Source of the DNA: Ecdyonurus torrentis
Taxonomy: Eukaryota; Arthropoda; Insecta; Ephemeroptera; Heptageniidae
Reading direction: 5' to 3'
Length of the DNA stretch: 64,000 nt
Assembly: GCA_949318235.1 (NCBI GenBank)
Contig: OX439134.1
Location: 18,225,060 to 18,289,059, forward strand
Shown here: piece after piece, positions 46,608 through 58,744 of the stretch
How the letters are laid out: every line of letters begins with the position of its first letter
Position numbering within the stretch: position 1 is the stretch's first letter
Position numbers and translations under genes: made by a program
The notes under the pieces: generated by a model
What the model saw: the letters and a program-made list of their open reading frames with translations, nothing else
Told to the model about the DNA's origin: nothing
Databases searched by the model: none

Positions 46608-48066
46608 CGAGGGCTACGCGGCAATTCGGAACTTGTGCAGCCTCCGCGCGCGCAAGATTGAAACATATGGATTCTCCGCGCAACTACTTTTTGGCACATA
46701 TGCAGCCTCCGCGGCCGCTAATATTGAAACATGTGTAATCTCCGCGGATGCTACGAATGAAACATATGTACATTCCGCGCGTACGAAAAGTGACACATCT
46801 GAAGAATGATATTTTGGCACATCTGAAGAAAGCTATACCTACCGATATGAATTGCATTTACAGATAAAATTTACATGAGAATGATATAATATCATCAGAT
46901 AATAAATTTAAAATTGTATTTAAAAAATTAATAGATTAATAATAATAATAAAAAAAGCTTATTAAAAAAATTAAATTATAAATAGACAGATAATTAATAA
47001 ATAAATGATCATATAAATAAATCAATAGATAAATAAATTTATTTATAAATAGGTAAATGAATCAATGAATAAATAAACAAATAAAAAAATAAACAAGCAA
47101 TGAAAAGTAAATGCATATGTTCAAAAGAAATAAAATCATACTTTTAAGAGTAAAATTTGAAATGTTTTCCTCATCAAAATATTTTAACACCTTCTCTACT
47201 AAAAACTTAAAGAATTTAAACTTTCACCTAAAATAACACATAAAGAAACCTACCTTAAATTTTTAAGACTCTTCTTTAATTTTTTTAATAAATAATAATA
47301 TAATCAACACTAGAAATTACACACTGCACAAATGCTCTGCTTTTTTTTATCCACTGCAATTATTATTAATTATATTAAATAATTTAATTTTTTGAAAAAA
47401 TCACTCGTAAAATTTATACGGAATAACTAAAAATACAACTACACTCTCCACAAAGCAGAATGAAAACTGAAACATTTACCGGCAATAGTCAACTAGACAG
47501 GATGTTTACAATTTTGACCTTTGAAGTGTATGTATGATAAGAAAATACTCTAGCTGATCATTCATAAGTTGACTTGAGGTAGGGTAGCTTAAAAATTCAT
47601 AAAATGAATCACAAGAAAATTCTATTATAAAAAAATCAGAGCTTTGAAAAGTATTTTCCATTTAAAATAAATAAAAACTTAGTTTTTAAAACATTATTAG
47701 CATATTAATTTAAAAAAAAAGTAATGGTAATATATTTTTATTGTAAAATTATCTATTATATCTTATTTAAATTTTATTTACATCATTAAATTATTGAAGC
47801 GTTAAGTTTTGCATAAGAGAAATTAAAAAACTTGTGCTTAAAATTTGCAATCATAAAACTCTGCAAATTATTCAGATGTGTCACTTTTCGTACGCGCGGA
47901 ATGTACATATGTTTCATTCGCAGCGTCCGCGGAGATTACACATGTTTCAATATTAGCGGCCGCGGAGGCTGCATATGTGCCAAAAAGTAGGTGCGCGGAG
48001 AATCCATATGTTTCAATCTTGCGCGCGCGAAGGCTGCACAAGTTCCGAATTGCCGCGTAGCCCTCG
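46608..48066. mobile_element. TIR transposon F (1.46 kb) with 33-bp CpG-rich terminal repeats
   Basis: Left end CGAGGGCTACGCGGCAATTC at 46608, exact inverted match at 48047-48066. Terminal inverted repeats run about 200 bp, strikingly G/C- and CpG-rich against an AT-rich body. Within each end a unit recurs at 32-33-bp spacing: TCCGCG at 46643, 46675, 46708, 46741 and 46774, each preceded by a (G/C)(A/C)ACAT(A/G)TG-like word. Immediate flanks TTAT (46604-46607 and 48067-48070) are a candidate 4-bp target duplication. The body, 46810-47865, is AT-rich with no long frame, so the element is non-autonomous. Frames of about 70 codons in the ends are readings of the repeats. Confidence 0.88.
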
Positions 48067-48698
48067 TTATATAGCTCTGACGTCACGCAAATTACTTAAT
48101 TATTAATTTCTTAATTAAATTTCTTTAATTAAAATTAAGTTCAAATATAGATTAAAAGTTCTTTAAATAGTAAATATATTTGACAAGGACGTTTTTAAAT
48201 CCCAAAGATGCAACTAAAATTTGTCTTTATTCCATGTATAACTTTTATATAATTGTAATTTGATTATTAAAATGTATATGTGTGTTTGTAAATATTTTAT
48301 TGACAATCATTTCTATTGACGTCTCATTTTGAGGCAACCTCCTAAGCTAGGACAGTAGGGTGAAAGAATTGAATAAATTTGTATATATTTTTATTATTAT
48401 TATTTGCTTTTTTCCCCGATAATGAAGCCAATAATAACATACATTTTATTTGTGGTGGGTTTATAATATAGGGAGGCCAGTAGCTTGAATAAAATACCTA
48501 CTAATTATAGTTAAAATATAAATATTTGCATTGCTGTTGTTTGCAGTATCCATATTTCCAGTGCGATGTTATTTTAATAACAAAAAAATGCTGGGTACTT
48601 TACACCCTATAACCTTTAATCAACAACAAACTTTTATATAAATTATTTATAATAAATCGTGTATGTTATTAAATATCAAAGATGTGTAACAATTATTC

Positions 48699-48701
<3 letters not shown>
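48067..48701. other. AT-rich flank
   Basis: No gene or family assignment. A slightly GC-richer patch lies at 48320-48365. Confidence 0.45.

Positions 48702-48790
<89 letters not shown>
48702..48790. repeat. (AT)n microsatellite, about 44 units
   Basis: AT dinucleotides with one phase slip at about 48745. Confidence 0.95.
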
Positions 48791-48793
<3 letters not shown>

Positions 48794-49040
48794 TATATTG
48801 AATAAATATATACGGTTTGTGATTTTCATTTGCTCGTAAACTAAGATCGAACCATATTACTTGCAGTCTCAAGGGGACTAATACGTGGAACGAATTAGTA
48901 ATTACAACCAGTGCGAGAAAAGGAACCCTAATTTCTCAACCTTTATATCAATACGGAGCCATGATTTTTTCCCCCAGAAATTTGTACAAAGAGATTGGAA
49001 AAAATTAGGGATATATAATGGACACTTTTTTTGTACGTGT

Positions 49041-50772
49041 TTAAGAGGCCGTTCTACTCTCTGGAAAATATAAATGTAAACAAACTGTCTAAAAGATCAA
49101 AATCTAAGATAAGGCAGGAAACTTAAATGACTGAAATCGAGTGGTCATACGTCATCAGAGTGCCCAATAATCACAGGAAATGAATACAATAGATTGGTAT
49201 GTAAGGCAGTGATAACAGGTTTCAATTCTAGCTAGAGGCTTGCAAAGAACGAAGAGAGTATTTTTACATACAATATTGAATCTAAAGACAGCAAAAAAAA
49301 ATATATATATATAATATACTATAACGCATTTATTTATTTTTTGTATAATATCATAGAAGAAAAAAATCACATAGAAATATGCAATTTGCTTCTTCCAAAT
49401 ATTTTAATGCATATTACATAATAAAAAAATATATAATATGTATATTTTAGAAGTCTACGTGCAAATGATATAATATACAATTTAAATATTATGCAATAAT
49501 ATTATATAATATACGGAAACACAAATTTGGAGACGAAAATAAATTGACGTTGATATCCAAAATGTGACATTTCATCAGAAAGGGGGATATTATATAAATT
49601 ATTTGCAAGCATAAATATATTTTCATTAAAATAAAAATGTGATATTGTATCCAAATTTGCAGATAGAGTGCGAGCCGATCACAATTCGGAGTTCAATGTC
49701 AATTTATTTTCTTCCAAATTGTTGTTTTATTATAATATTGTACATACTATATAATTATTAAATTTTATCATTAATTTGTTTATATATTTGTTTATTTGTT
49801 GCACGTAATTCTAAAAATATCGTGTGAATTTTTTCCTGTTTTTTTTTCCGTTTTTTTTATTTTTTATTTTTGTTTATTGACTAATTTAATTATTATATGT
49901 TAGTTCAATTAATTAATAACCTGTAGTTACCACCACCTTGACTCTTTAGATCAAAATTTTTTCTTTGCAACACTCAATTTGTTTATTATTATTATTATTT
50001 TTTTACGTTTGTTATTTTCTAATTAGCAAATAACTTAAAATATATTTTTTCTTTACGATGAAAGCAATGCTTGACCTGACCATAACTATTGCAATCAAGA
50101 CATATTTATAACAATTTAATAAGGTCCCGATTACGGATTATTGAATGTTAGCTTGATTATGCCTAGCCAGCAACTCATATATAAAATAGTAACTATTTTT
50201 CTCATTCACCTATAAAGGCTATAAACTATTTTATACTCTCATATCAGACGAGATAATATTTTACATAACATCCGCTGTTTTGGGAGTTTACGAAGCTGAC
50301 CTTCATACACTTTCAAAGCAATAATAAAAGTATCGAAACGATAGAAAATATTGAGAAAATATACTCGACTAAAAGCAAAACAGGACGTAATTCTTTAACT
50401 GTCCACAGTGGCGCATTTACTTGTAAAATAAATATAACATAAATGTAAGATCGTAATTCCATTATCTACAATTAATTAAGCATCGGATGGAAATGATTTT
50501 TACACCGATGGAAAGTTAATAAAAAAACGAAGGCATTCACTGAAGATTTTTTTTTATAAACTCAATAGCAACATTTTAATCGGTTAAAAACAGAACAAAA
50601 AAAGATATCAAAAATCAACTTCAGTGAAGGTCTAGATAATATCTTTGTAAAGATGTGTTATAAATTTGGCATCTCTAGGTGTATTAGTTGCGGAGAAATC
50701 ATGGAATTACGATTACATTGATTTGAATGGGCAGCAAGCAGGCAGCGCATAGAGAGTAAAACGGCCTCTTAA
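49041..50772. mobile_element. Possible 1.7-kb TTAA-flanked TIR element
   Basis: TTAA at 49041-49044 followed by GAGGCCGTTCTACTCTCT. The inverse, AGAGAGTAAAACGGCCTC then TTAA, is at 50751-50772. The interior has smaller inverted pairs: AATTTGGA..GAAAATAAATTGAC (about 49522) against its complement near 49700-49722; GATCGTAATTCCAT (about 50450) against ATGGAATTACGATT (about 50702); and CATTCACTGAAG against CTTCAGTGAAGG near 50535 and 50620. No transposase frame. It could instead be two separate fragments that share an end. Confidence 0.5.
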
Positions 50773-53589
50773 AGCTAATAAAATAAAATGATAATAATAG
50801 TAAAAAAAAAAAAAAAAAAATCATGACGACACTTATTTAATGCAGTGAAGTTACTGATGTATAATATACTGTTATAATGAAGCATATTCAAATTCGTGTT
50901 ATACAATAATTATATGATACGTACTTAAGTGCTTTCGTAATTAAAAAAAATCAATATAATATTAATTTAATGGGTTTACCATGTTTAAAAACAAAATAAT
51001 AATAGCCATACACCTTATTATGGATTCTTGCTATATTGATCACTTAATTGTGTATTTTAATTTAGAATTCGGATTTTGTAAACCATAATGTTTCAGAAAT
51101 AATATATATTACAAAAAAAATGCCATGGTCGTAATATAAATATTAATAAAAATATAATAAATATAAATGATATTTAAATGATGATGTAAATAATAATACA
51201 ATAAATATTAAAATAAAGTTCTTGACGTCCGTTTTTTTTTTTTTTTTTTAGCTAAAGAATTTTAAAAAGAATTTTACATCACCAATTTAATAAAATAACT
51301 CTATTGTGTTAGAGTCGCAAAAATTTCAACTTTTAATTCGTATAATGGTACTAGCACTAGCTATTGGCAGATCGGAATGTTTGTCGATTTTTATTATTTT
51401 TTAACCGTATTTTATTTTGTTGGTTGCTTGAAAAAAATCCAGTCTGCCACTGAGTAGTACAATTACCATTATACAATATTTGCAAATTAAAATAATTAAC
51501 TTCAATTTATGAATTTATTTCCCCATTACATAAAAATAAAATATAACAAAACAATAAAATAAAAAGAAGTTTCATTTACCTTTTTCCTAATGTGTTCCTT
51601 TTAAATCGATTGCAGTAAGCGGTGGGAAAAAATCAATTATATATTGCACACCGTTCAGATTTAACTCATATTAATTTGAAAAAATTAGCATTTTCACTTA
51701 TAAGAAAAGTCTATTGTGAACGAGGCTTTAAGACTTAGATTTAAGTTTTGCGTAATTAGCCACGCGTATGCTACTCGCTTTACAAAAGTCAATAATTTTT
51801 TTGTTAAACTTCAAATTGATTGAAGAAAAAAATACATCTGAACACCAGATATCTCTAATGTAAGACTGAAAAATATCGTTTGAAGGAAGACTGGCTGTTG
51901 AGTGTTGCGGGTATAGTTGACACAAAATAGTTAAATGGGGCATCGTTTTGGTTATAAACACGTTTTCTATGTGGACGTATTGGAGATAAGAGTTGAAAAA
52001 GAAATAACGGTTAGCTTTTGAAAGCAACGAGAGAGAAAGATTGAGAGAGAAATGGAATATATTTACGCCAGTCTTTGTATTATTATTATTTTTTTACAAA
52101 TAATTTTGTGCGTAATTTTTATTTTAGAATATCCCCTCATGACATAGCCGCATAGCTACATCAGGTATTTAGATTAGACTGCTGATTATGCAGTTTAATA
52201 TATGAACGTGATATTATTTTTTAATTTGCAGTATAATATTATACCATAATAAATTATATTGATTTTTATTTTAACAAAACAATTCTTAAAGTTATAAATA
52301 AAACTAGAGATTATTATGTTCAAATTAAATTACTGTATTATTGCGCACACCTGAGCAGTTGTTTGTTTATTAGGTATTACTCTTATTTATTCATGTAATT
52401 ATGTATAATTTTATTTATTTGTCTTTATAAGTTTATCTGCTTATAATTTTTTATTTCTAAACGCACAATCAAGTTTAATTTTTATAATTATAAATTTTTG
52501 TAATAATTTGTAACTTATATTATAAATCATTTCTATAACAAAAAGACCAACTCTACCTGGGTCAATAAAGAAATTTTCTATATCACTTCAAAGAAAGAAA
52601 AAAAAGTGCTATCAATATTTCATCCTTATATTCTATAACATGAGCATTTTGCTTACTATAGTAAAGATAAGTGTATAAACAGATATACATGCATATCAAT
52701 GTTTTTAATACTTCACCAGATAAAAATCTTGTTCGGTGTAAATGTTCTAATTTTTAATAATTTGTGTATTTTCCGCGTATTGCATGTTTGTTTAAGTTTA
52801 TTTCCTCTTTAAAAATATAAAATTTAGGTCATATATTTTTTTTTATTAAATTTTTGACTGCGTCGCTTTTTTGTTTTATAGAGAGTACTTACTTTGAAAA
52901 TATTGACTTGAAACTTTTAGACATAGTTGAGTAGGTTTTATCAATGTATCAAGTTATAGAAATCAGTGGGTGCATGAAAATACATAATTAGTAGCTGTAA
53001 TTATACGACAATTATAGGAATGGGAGTGTAAGTATTAAAGAGTATACTTTTTTAATTACTATTTGTATATATGAGCAAATTTTTTTACATGAAAAGCATG
53101 CAAATTGTAAAAATTTGTGCATAAGACATTAAAATAAAATATAGCCGGTAAAAAAATATTAGTAAAAGTTACTATCATTTTTTTTTTTTTTTTTTTTTTT
53201 TCATTTCCTACTTTTTAATTACAACGTATATATTATTTGTACAATAAAAATGTGCCAGTTGAATTTTTTCTTTATTTGTAATTTTTTATTATGAATTTTG
53301 AATTAACATTATACAAAATTTACTGTCTTTAAATCTGCATTTTTTTAATACATGAAAGATTCTTTAAAAAAAATAATGTAATTTCAAACACGTAAATGCA
53401 TGCATAAGTATCCAAAAATCCAGTAGTTTTCTTCTTTTCTTCTTTTTTTATATATTTTTTAGATTTAGTCTTAAACCCTAAGCTTCTTTCCGAACCACCT
53501 GAAAACTCCATTGCAAATTTAATTACAATTCTATTTATTTATTATGTTAAAAGTAAAAACAATTAAATCGTATACTATTGCAATAAATA
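50773..53589. other. AT-rich flank
   Basis: Poly-A at 50804-50820, poly-T at about 51232-51250 and 53180-53201. The 99-codon minus-strand frame at 51728-52027 has an unremarkable composition and no domain I recognise. I do not call it a gene. Confidence 0.45.
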
Positions 53590-54320
53590 GTATGAGAACA
53601 GTAACCCCCTAGCAGTTAGGCAACCCGCACTTCAGATTTGCTCAAACAGTTGCATATGCTATAGGCGCTTCTCGATCTATCTATCTCGCTCTCGTTTACA
53701 TATAGTTTTTGCTTCGGTGGACCCAGAAAATTATTTAACAACACAATATAAAAATAAATGTTGAATAATATAGAAATTAGAAGCTTAAAACTATTATTTC
53801 AAGAAGAAATTATTTCTTTTCTATAGTGCTAAAACTTATTCAGGTTATTTTTTTAGGTAACTTGTCATGCAGTAGAATTTATTTCGAACATTCCTCTAAA
53901 TGTCAACATGAATTTTAAAGCAAAATAAAAAAATATGTTAAGTTGTAAAATAATGAAAAAAGCAATAAAATATGTAGCAAAATATTAATTTTTTTTTTTA
54001 CTGTCATTCACAAACAGACCTAGAAATAAATTAAAAATTGAACACCAAAAATGTTATAAATATAAAGTCAGTTGAGGTATAAATTTGGCATGACGTCATG
54101 TAAAATATTTCCATTGACCGAGTGTGTATTTTTCGTCGTGTGTCTCTCTCTCGCTTATAGCCTTCTCATATATGCATTGTCGTATAGAGAAAATATACAG
54201 CACGCTCTCCGCGACTACGCGCATGGCATTTAGCCATCCATTTCTATGAGGTTGCGCCGGTAATCCCACCGCATTTCAACAAAACCATCTTCTTGCCAAC
54301 TAAGGTCTATCTATAATCAA
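53590..54320. other. Locally GC-richer segment, promoter-like or transposon remnant
   Basis: CpG words in AT-rich surroundings (CTCCGCGACTACGCGCATGG at about 54208-54227, GTTGCGCCGGTAATCCCACC at about 54252). A block at 53652-53705 (TGCATATGCTATAGGCGCTT) and one at 54142-54185 (CTCGCTTATAGCCTTCTCAT, ATATGCATTG) are partly inverted copies of each other. Either a decayed TIR element or the promoter region of a gene further on. Confidence 0.3.
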
Positions 54321-54644
54321 TCTTTATGTGTGTAAATACAAGTTTTATTGTCAAATTATTATATAGAATAAGTGTAACAAAATAGTGAACAAAAAAAATA
54401 TTTTTATTTTTTTAATTTTTGTGAATTTATATTTATAAATAAAATAAAAGGATTTATATTTTAACAGTATGAAAGGTAAGTTATTAATTTATTAATTAAT
54501 TTTAAATATAACTAATACTTAATTAGCTATTATTTATAAAGTTAAATATTTATTTATAACAGATTAAATTTTTTTTTACGATCAATACATTAAAGTTTCA
54601 TTTTGAATCGATAACATAATTTTGTGTGGGAAAAACGGCTAAAG

Positions 54645-54700
54645 ATGGCGTCCTGCGCATTCAAAATTTTTTTTCTGTGCTGTCAAAATCATACGATCTC
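54645..54700 (+). CDS. Weak candidate first coding exon
   Basis: ATG in a good Kozak-like context (AAAGATGGCG), followed by 18 full codons starting MASCAFKIFF and a consensus GTGAGT donor at 54701. It lies downstream of the GC-richer segment 53590-54320. No downstream exon continuing the frame was recognised and the peptide matches nothing I know. Chance is quite likely. Confidence 0.15.
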
Positions 54701-55957
54701 GTGAGTAAAAATAAAAATATTATCGTTGAAAATGACTTTATAGGAAATAAAATAAACTTTTAAGGTAAGTTAGTTATTATTCTATACTATTTAATTAAAA
54801 ATAAGACATAAAAAGGGTTTAAAAATGTTAAAATTGATTTTTAAAAATGGGAGTGCCGGTATGATATCTTAAAATCATCGAAGCATGATTTTTTTATATT
54901 TTTACTTTCGATTTTTTATATAAATAAATAAATAATATTTATAAATAAATATTAGTAATATTTTGTTCATTATATAAGTTTATCACTTGATTATGTTTTA
55001 AACGTTATATAAACGTATTTTTTAATGAAAATTTAAATGAAACTTTCATATGACTCATGTTGTAATTTATATTTTTACTAAATTTTGGCAAACTCCCAAC
55101 ACGTCTAGAAATAAAAATTCGCGAATTCATTTTTACATTTATGCATTTTTAGTTATAATAATAATTAAATTATTAACTAAACATGTATAAATTTTATAAA
55201 AATACATAATAATTAAAATATTCACTCTTATGTATGCTCTATGTATGTAAAGTATTTCAATCTCAATCGATGTTATTTTTGCAAAGTGTGTACCAGTAAT
55301 TTTTATATACCCATTTTTAATTCATACTTTTATAATATAGTTAATTACTAAATTATATTTATACGCAATATATGTGTACCCTTAAGTGGGAGGATGTCAC
55401 AATTTTGGCGTCTTAAAAATACTTTTAGTTTGGCCTAAAAAAAAAAAAAAAAAAAAAAAATCAGAATTAATCTATTTTAAGAAAATGTAGAGGGGTCAAA
55501 GAATCCTTTAAAAAAAATTAAAAGAATAAAATATTTTACATGCTTATTACATAATGTTTACATTTTGTGAGTAAGTGTGATAGTGAGAGATTTATACATG
55601 TACATACATACTAGAATAATGTGTACATACATACTTAAGAAATTACATAATATACATTCTTTTATATGTGAACTCGTGTTTATGTTTTGATTCTAGACTT
55701 CTATAGAATAAAATTACTAATTAGAATTTAATATTACTTCCATTCTATCAAAACTTCCCAGATTTCAGATAGAAATACTGAAGATCTTAATATAAATAGT
55801 AATTGATAAATATTACAATAATAATACTGTACGTATAATTATTAATTCAAAATTTAGTTAAAAAAATAGTTTCCGTGGTGGTAATGCTACTGGTATGTAG
55901 ATTTTATAATAATATTTCAAGACTATAACCATACCCTGAAATTGACATTTACAATAC
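54701..55957. other. AT-rich flank
   Basis: Poly-A at 55439-55460. No supported content. Confidence 0.45.
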
Positions 55958-55959
55958 AA

Positions 55960-56125
55960 GCCGTGTGGTGCAGTGGTATGCGTGCGTACTTGTTTGACGA
56001 GCGAGAGATCACGAGTTCGATACTCAGTGTTTGTATGCTGCTTTTCAGAGACTGTGGTATGCATTGGAAGTTCTCTCATGTTCTCTGCACGTTGATGCCA
56101 CTTACATATGTCAGTGTGTCACAGG
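55960..56125 (+). mobile_element. tRNA-derived SINE
   Basis: The head resembles a tRNA gene: an A-box-like GTGTGGTGCAGTGGTATGCG at about 55963-55982 and a B-box-like GAGTTCGATACTC at about 56013-56025, spaced as in internal RNA polymerase III promoters. A body follows (ACTGTGGTATGCATTGGAAG, TTCTCTGCACGTTGATGCCA). The anticodon arm does not fold well, so it is not a functional tRNA. The 3' limit is uncertain because of a possible insertion at 56126. Confidence 0.6.
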
Positions 56126-56243
56126 GTAGGCTCACTAGGGTGTTGTGACGTCACGTAAATCGTTTTGCCCATAAGGTTAACATTGCATTTTCCGGAACAA
56201 GTGACGTCACAGCTGCTAGTGAACCCCCCCCCCCCCCCCCCCG
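56126..56243. mobile_element. Possible small insertion within the SINE region
   Basis: Flanked by a 13-bp direct repeat AGTGTGTCACAGG (56113-56125 and 56244-56256). Its ends are partly inverted: TCACTAGGGTGTTGTGACGT against the complement of GTGACGTCACAGCTGCTAGT. Ends in a C tract (56224-56242). Confidence 0.45.
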
Positions 56244-56534
56244 AGTGTGTCACAGGTAAAATTATAGAAGAGATGTTTAGGCATGATAGGTGTATTCATG
56301 TCTCTTAACAGTCCTGACAGTACAAGGTGTCAGTAGCCCACGTCCAGTCCGAGGTATCTCGGGATGGTTCACCAATCCAACTTATCTTATTAATTTCTAT
56401 TAAATCACATCACAATTTATTGGGTTCATCCTGTTGTGTGGCAAAAATCTCATTTTCATTTATAGGTACTATTTTATTCACTAATTTCCCAATGCTTGAT
56501 TGGGACTTGTTTTGGGTCAATTCCTAAGCTTGAA

Positions 56535-56735
56535 GCTTTTATACAATGCTACGACTATAATGACCCATCAACTCTATAGGATAACCTATAGCATGCCCGA
56601 TTTATTTTGCTTTATTTTGCTTGTTTTTGGGTCTCTCCGTAGGACCAACAGTATTGATACAACGCCACGACTATAATAACCCAACTCTAAAGATATGACC
56701 CATAGCATTACCCAATAATAGATGACCAGTTAAAA
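56535..56735. repeat. Diverged direct duplication, about 118-bp offset
   Basis: ATACAATGCTACGACTATAA at about 56540 and ATACAACGCCACGACTATAA at about 56658, each followed by T(G/A)ACCCA and a TATAGCAT(G/T)(C/A)CC-type block. Non-coding. Confidence 0.65.
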
Positions 56736-56932
56736 TAACACCTAATCAAAGGTCTGTCATTCTTGATTAACATACGTACTGCTTATAAAATTACAGCATA
56801 ATTATTGTAGGCTTGTTTTGACTTTCTTAAAAGCTAGCTCCCCCCCCCCCCCTCTTATTGTAATGAAATGCTAATTAGACACTCTAGTAATTTTGTACTT
56901 ACATATAATAATATACAATATTTATCATGTCA

Positions 56933-57100
56933 CTATTGACTGATAAAGGAACAATTGTTTTGAGGCCAACTATAAGAGATTTCGCTCCATCCGCTTCCGT
57001 TTAGCAGTACTGTGTATGCGTAGTAAGTGAAAACAGAAGTAAATGTGACTGAAATTGCTTAAAGTCAGCCTCAAAACAATTGTTCCTTTTTCAGTCAATA
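56933..57100. mobile_element. Hairpin element D, copy 3
   Basis: CTATTGACTGATAAAGGAAC with CCATCCGCTTCCGTTTAGC in the arm, inverted at AAACAATTGTTCCTTTTTCA and GTCAATA. The central CATGCG palindrome is weaker than in copy 1. Confidence 0.82.
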
Positions 57101-57245
57101 CATCCCTTCCAGGGTAAGCCAACAGCATTAACCTTTGACCTAGTGATTGATTTACATAACTTTCTATTCTATAGCATACATCCTTATTTCTCCTAGGGAC
57201 TGGAACACCAATAAGCTGCATTGCTAACTAACTAACCATAGTTAT
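57101..57245. other. Short non-coding stretch
   Basis: The minus strand reads MQLIGVPVPRRNKDVCYRIE and on into element D copy 3. No splice or domain support. Confidence 0.3.
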
Positions 57246-57386
57246 GTTGTTATTTTGATTGTTGCAACAGTTTAAAACAAATAATTAAGGTTTAACCCTA
57301 GCTTACAGCCCTAAGTTGCAATATCTAGCTAAACCTTGTTGGTATGTATATTTTTTAAATTGTTGCAATTATCAAAATAACAACAA
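57246..57386. mobile_element. Hairpin element Y
   Basis: TTGTTATTTTGATTGTTGCA on the left returns as TTGCAATTATCAAAATAACA on the right, around a GC-richer loop (CTTACAGCCCTAAGTTGC). About 140 bp. Confidence 0.7.
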
Positions 57387-57701
57387 CCACTTACATGTGA
57401 ACTAGACTTATAAATCACTTCCATGATTTCCTTTTACACCTCTTACTACCTATATTATACTGTACGTACACGTACAGTCTCAACTACTTTGTTATAGACC
57501 TAGCTGCCCCTTCCTGTCCTTACATTAGTTCTCTTATTTATTTAAATTTACTACATTGCCTCTACAGACAGATCATTTTCTCTCACTCACCAGACTCCCT
57601 TTTTTTTTAAACTTCTAATTTTTTAATTAGTATAAAAATTTTACAATGTGAAGTTCAATACTTATAACTTGAAAAACTTGTGACTTTATCTAATCTTTAG
57701 A

Positions 57702-57797
57702 GCTGAGAAAAAAGAGATTACACCTGGTGTTAGTGACACAAAGAAGTGTGTAGGTGCTACTGTTGATAAAATTGTCACAAATTGTCACCATCAATAA
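57702..57797 (+). CDS. Weak candidate terminal exon or retroposed 3' end
   Basis: After an acceptor-like CTAATCTTTAG, one frame reads 31 codons starting AEKKEITPGVSDTKKCVGAT and stops at TAA 57795-57797, within AATAAA and directly before a 20-nt A run. Composition looks more protein-like than nearby frames. An AATAAA that merges into poly-A may instead mean a retroposed mRNA end. I do not recognise the peptide and find no partner exon. Confidence 0.2.
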   Translation, partial: AEKKEITPGVSDTKKCVGATVDKIVTNCHHQ

Positions 57798-57817
57798 AAA
57801 AAAAAAAAAAAAAAATC

Positions 57818-58744
57818 GCTTTTTATGACCCATTATTTAAAAATTTGAACGTTGACACCTCATTATTTTTACTTTAGTTTTATTTTATATTGATGTTTGA
57901 ATGAATTATCGTATCATGCAAAATATCCAGTCAAGCTAACAAATACCTTACTTTTTATGAGTTGACTGCTATTATTGACCTCTCCCCTGAGTGCTATATT
58001 ATCAAACTATGTACATATGCAAATTTTAAGCTTTGTTGTCAGAAGACTTGTTTCTCAGAGTTGACCCCCTACTATTTTATGTTGTTTTTAAAGCTAAATG
58101 ATAACAGCAACCTATTATAAAATTTCAGTATCTGTGGCTATTTTAGATAAGGGAGAAAATAATTATTGAAATAACATTTAGTTTAATGGGAGTATAAATT
58201 AAAAACTTTATACATTATATTTATACTGTATAATTAAGATATGTTATAAATATGGAAATAATGCATTAAAAACTTATGATATAAAACAGTACATAGGTAG
58301 CAATTAAAGCACGTTGAATTGAAACTTAATAAATACTGTAACCATAGTCTTATCTTAAGGCCATAAGTAAGTCTGATGCTGTTTTATATAATGTTGTGCC
58401 TTTGATGTAGTGTGAGAACGTGAGATACTAGCTATATCGTATTTTATTGACAAATTATCTCCATCCTTTATAACGTCTATTTTATCTAGTACTTGTCTAC
58501 GCTAGAACATGTTTTGGTCCAAAGTTACTGTAATAAAGTTTTTTTTTTTTTGAAGTAAGCCTATTACTATACTACGTATGTAAAAAAAAAAAAAAAAAAA
58601 CTGTCTTTACAAAACACGTAATCGAATCACCACATTGACTGACTGTCAATTGATTGTCAAATCGGGTGACTTTGAACACCCAATTGGCTCTCATTTCAGA
58701 ACTTTGAACAACGTTACTGTACGGAAAGAGAGAGAGAGAGAGAA
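57818..58744. other. Flanking sequence with a repeat shared with the tau intron
   Basis: 58485-58530 (TTTTATCTAGTACTTGTCTA, CGCTAGAACATGTTTTGGTC) matches 27558-27600 with scattered differences, an unnamed dispersed repeat. Poly-T at about 58539-58552, poly-A at 58581-58600, and a short GA run at about 58728-58743. Confidence 0.45.

Noticed and set aside
46600..46809. 69-codon frame with an 11-residue period, mirrored at 47868-48086
   Set aside because: The period is the 33-bp DNA repeat of the element ends; it is open on both strands, which argues for DNA-level structure.
49041..50772. Autonomous piggyBac element
   Set aside because: TTAA and short inverted ends are present, but no transposase frame or DDD-type motif is visible inside.
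51728..52027. 99-codon minus-strand frame
   Set aside because: Longest unexplained frame in the flank, but no motif, splice context or codon bias; its end runs into a sequence that looks like a transposon terminus (AGCCTCGTTCACAATAGAC next to TTAA).
55960..56030. tRNA gene
   Set aside because: A- and B-box-like words are present but the cloverleaf does not close; a SINE head is the better reading.
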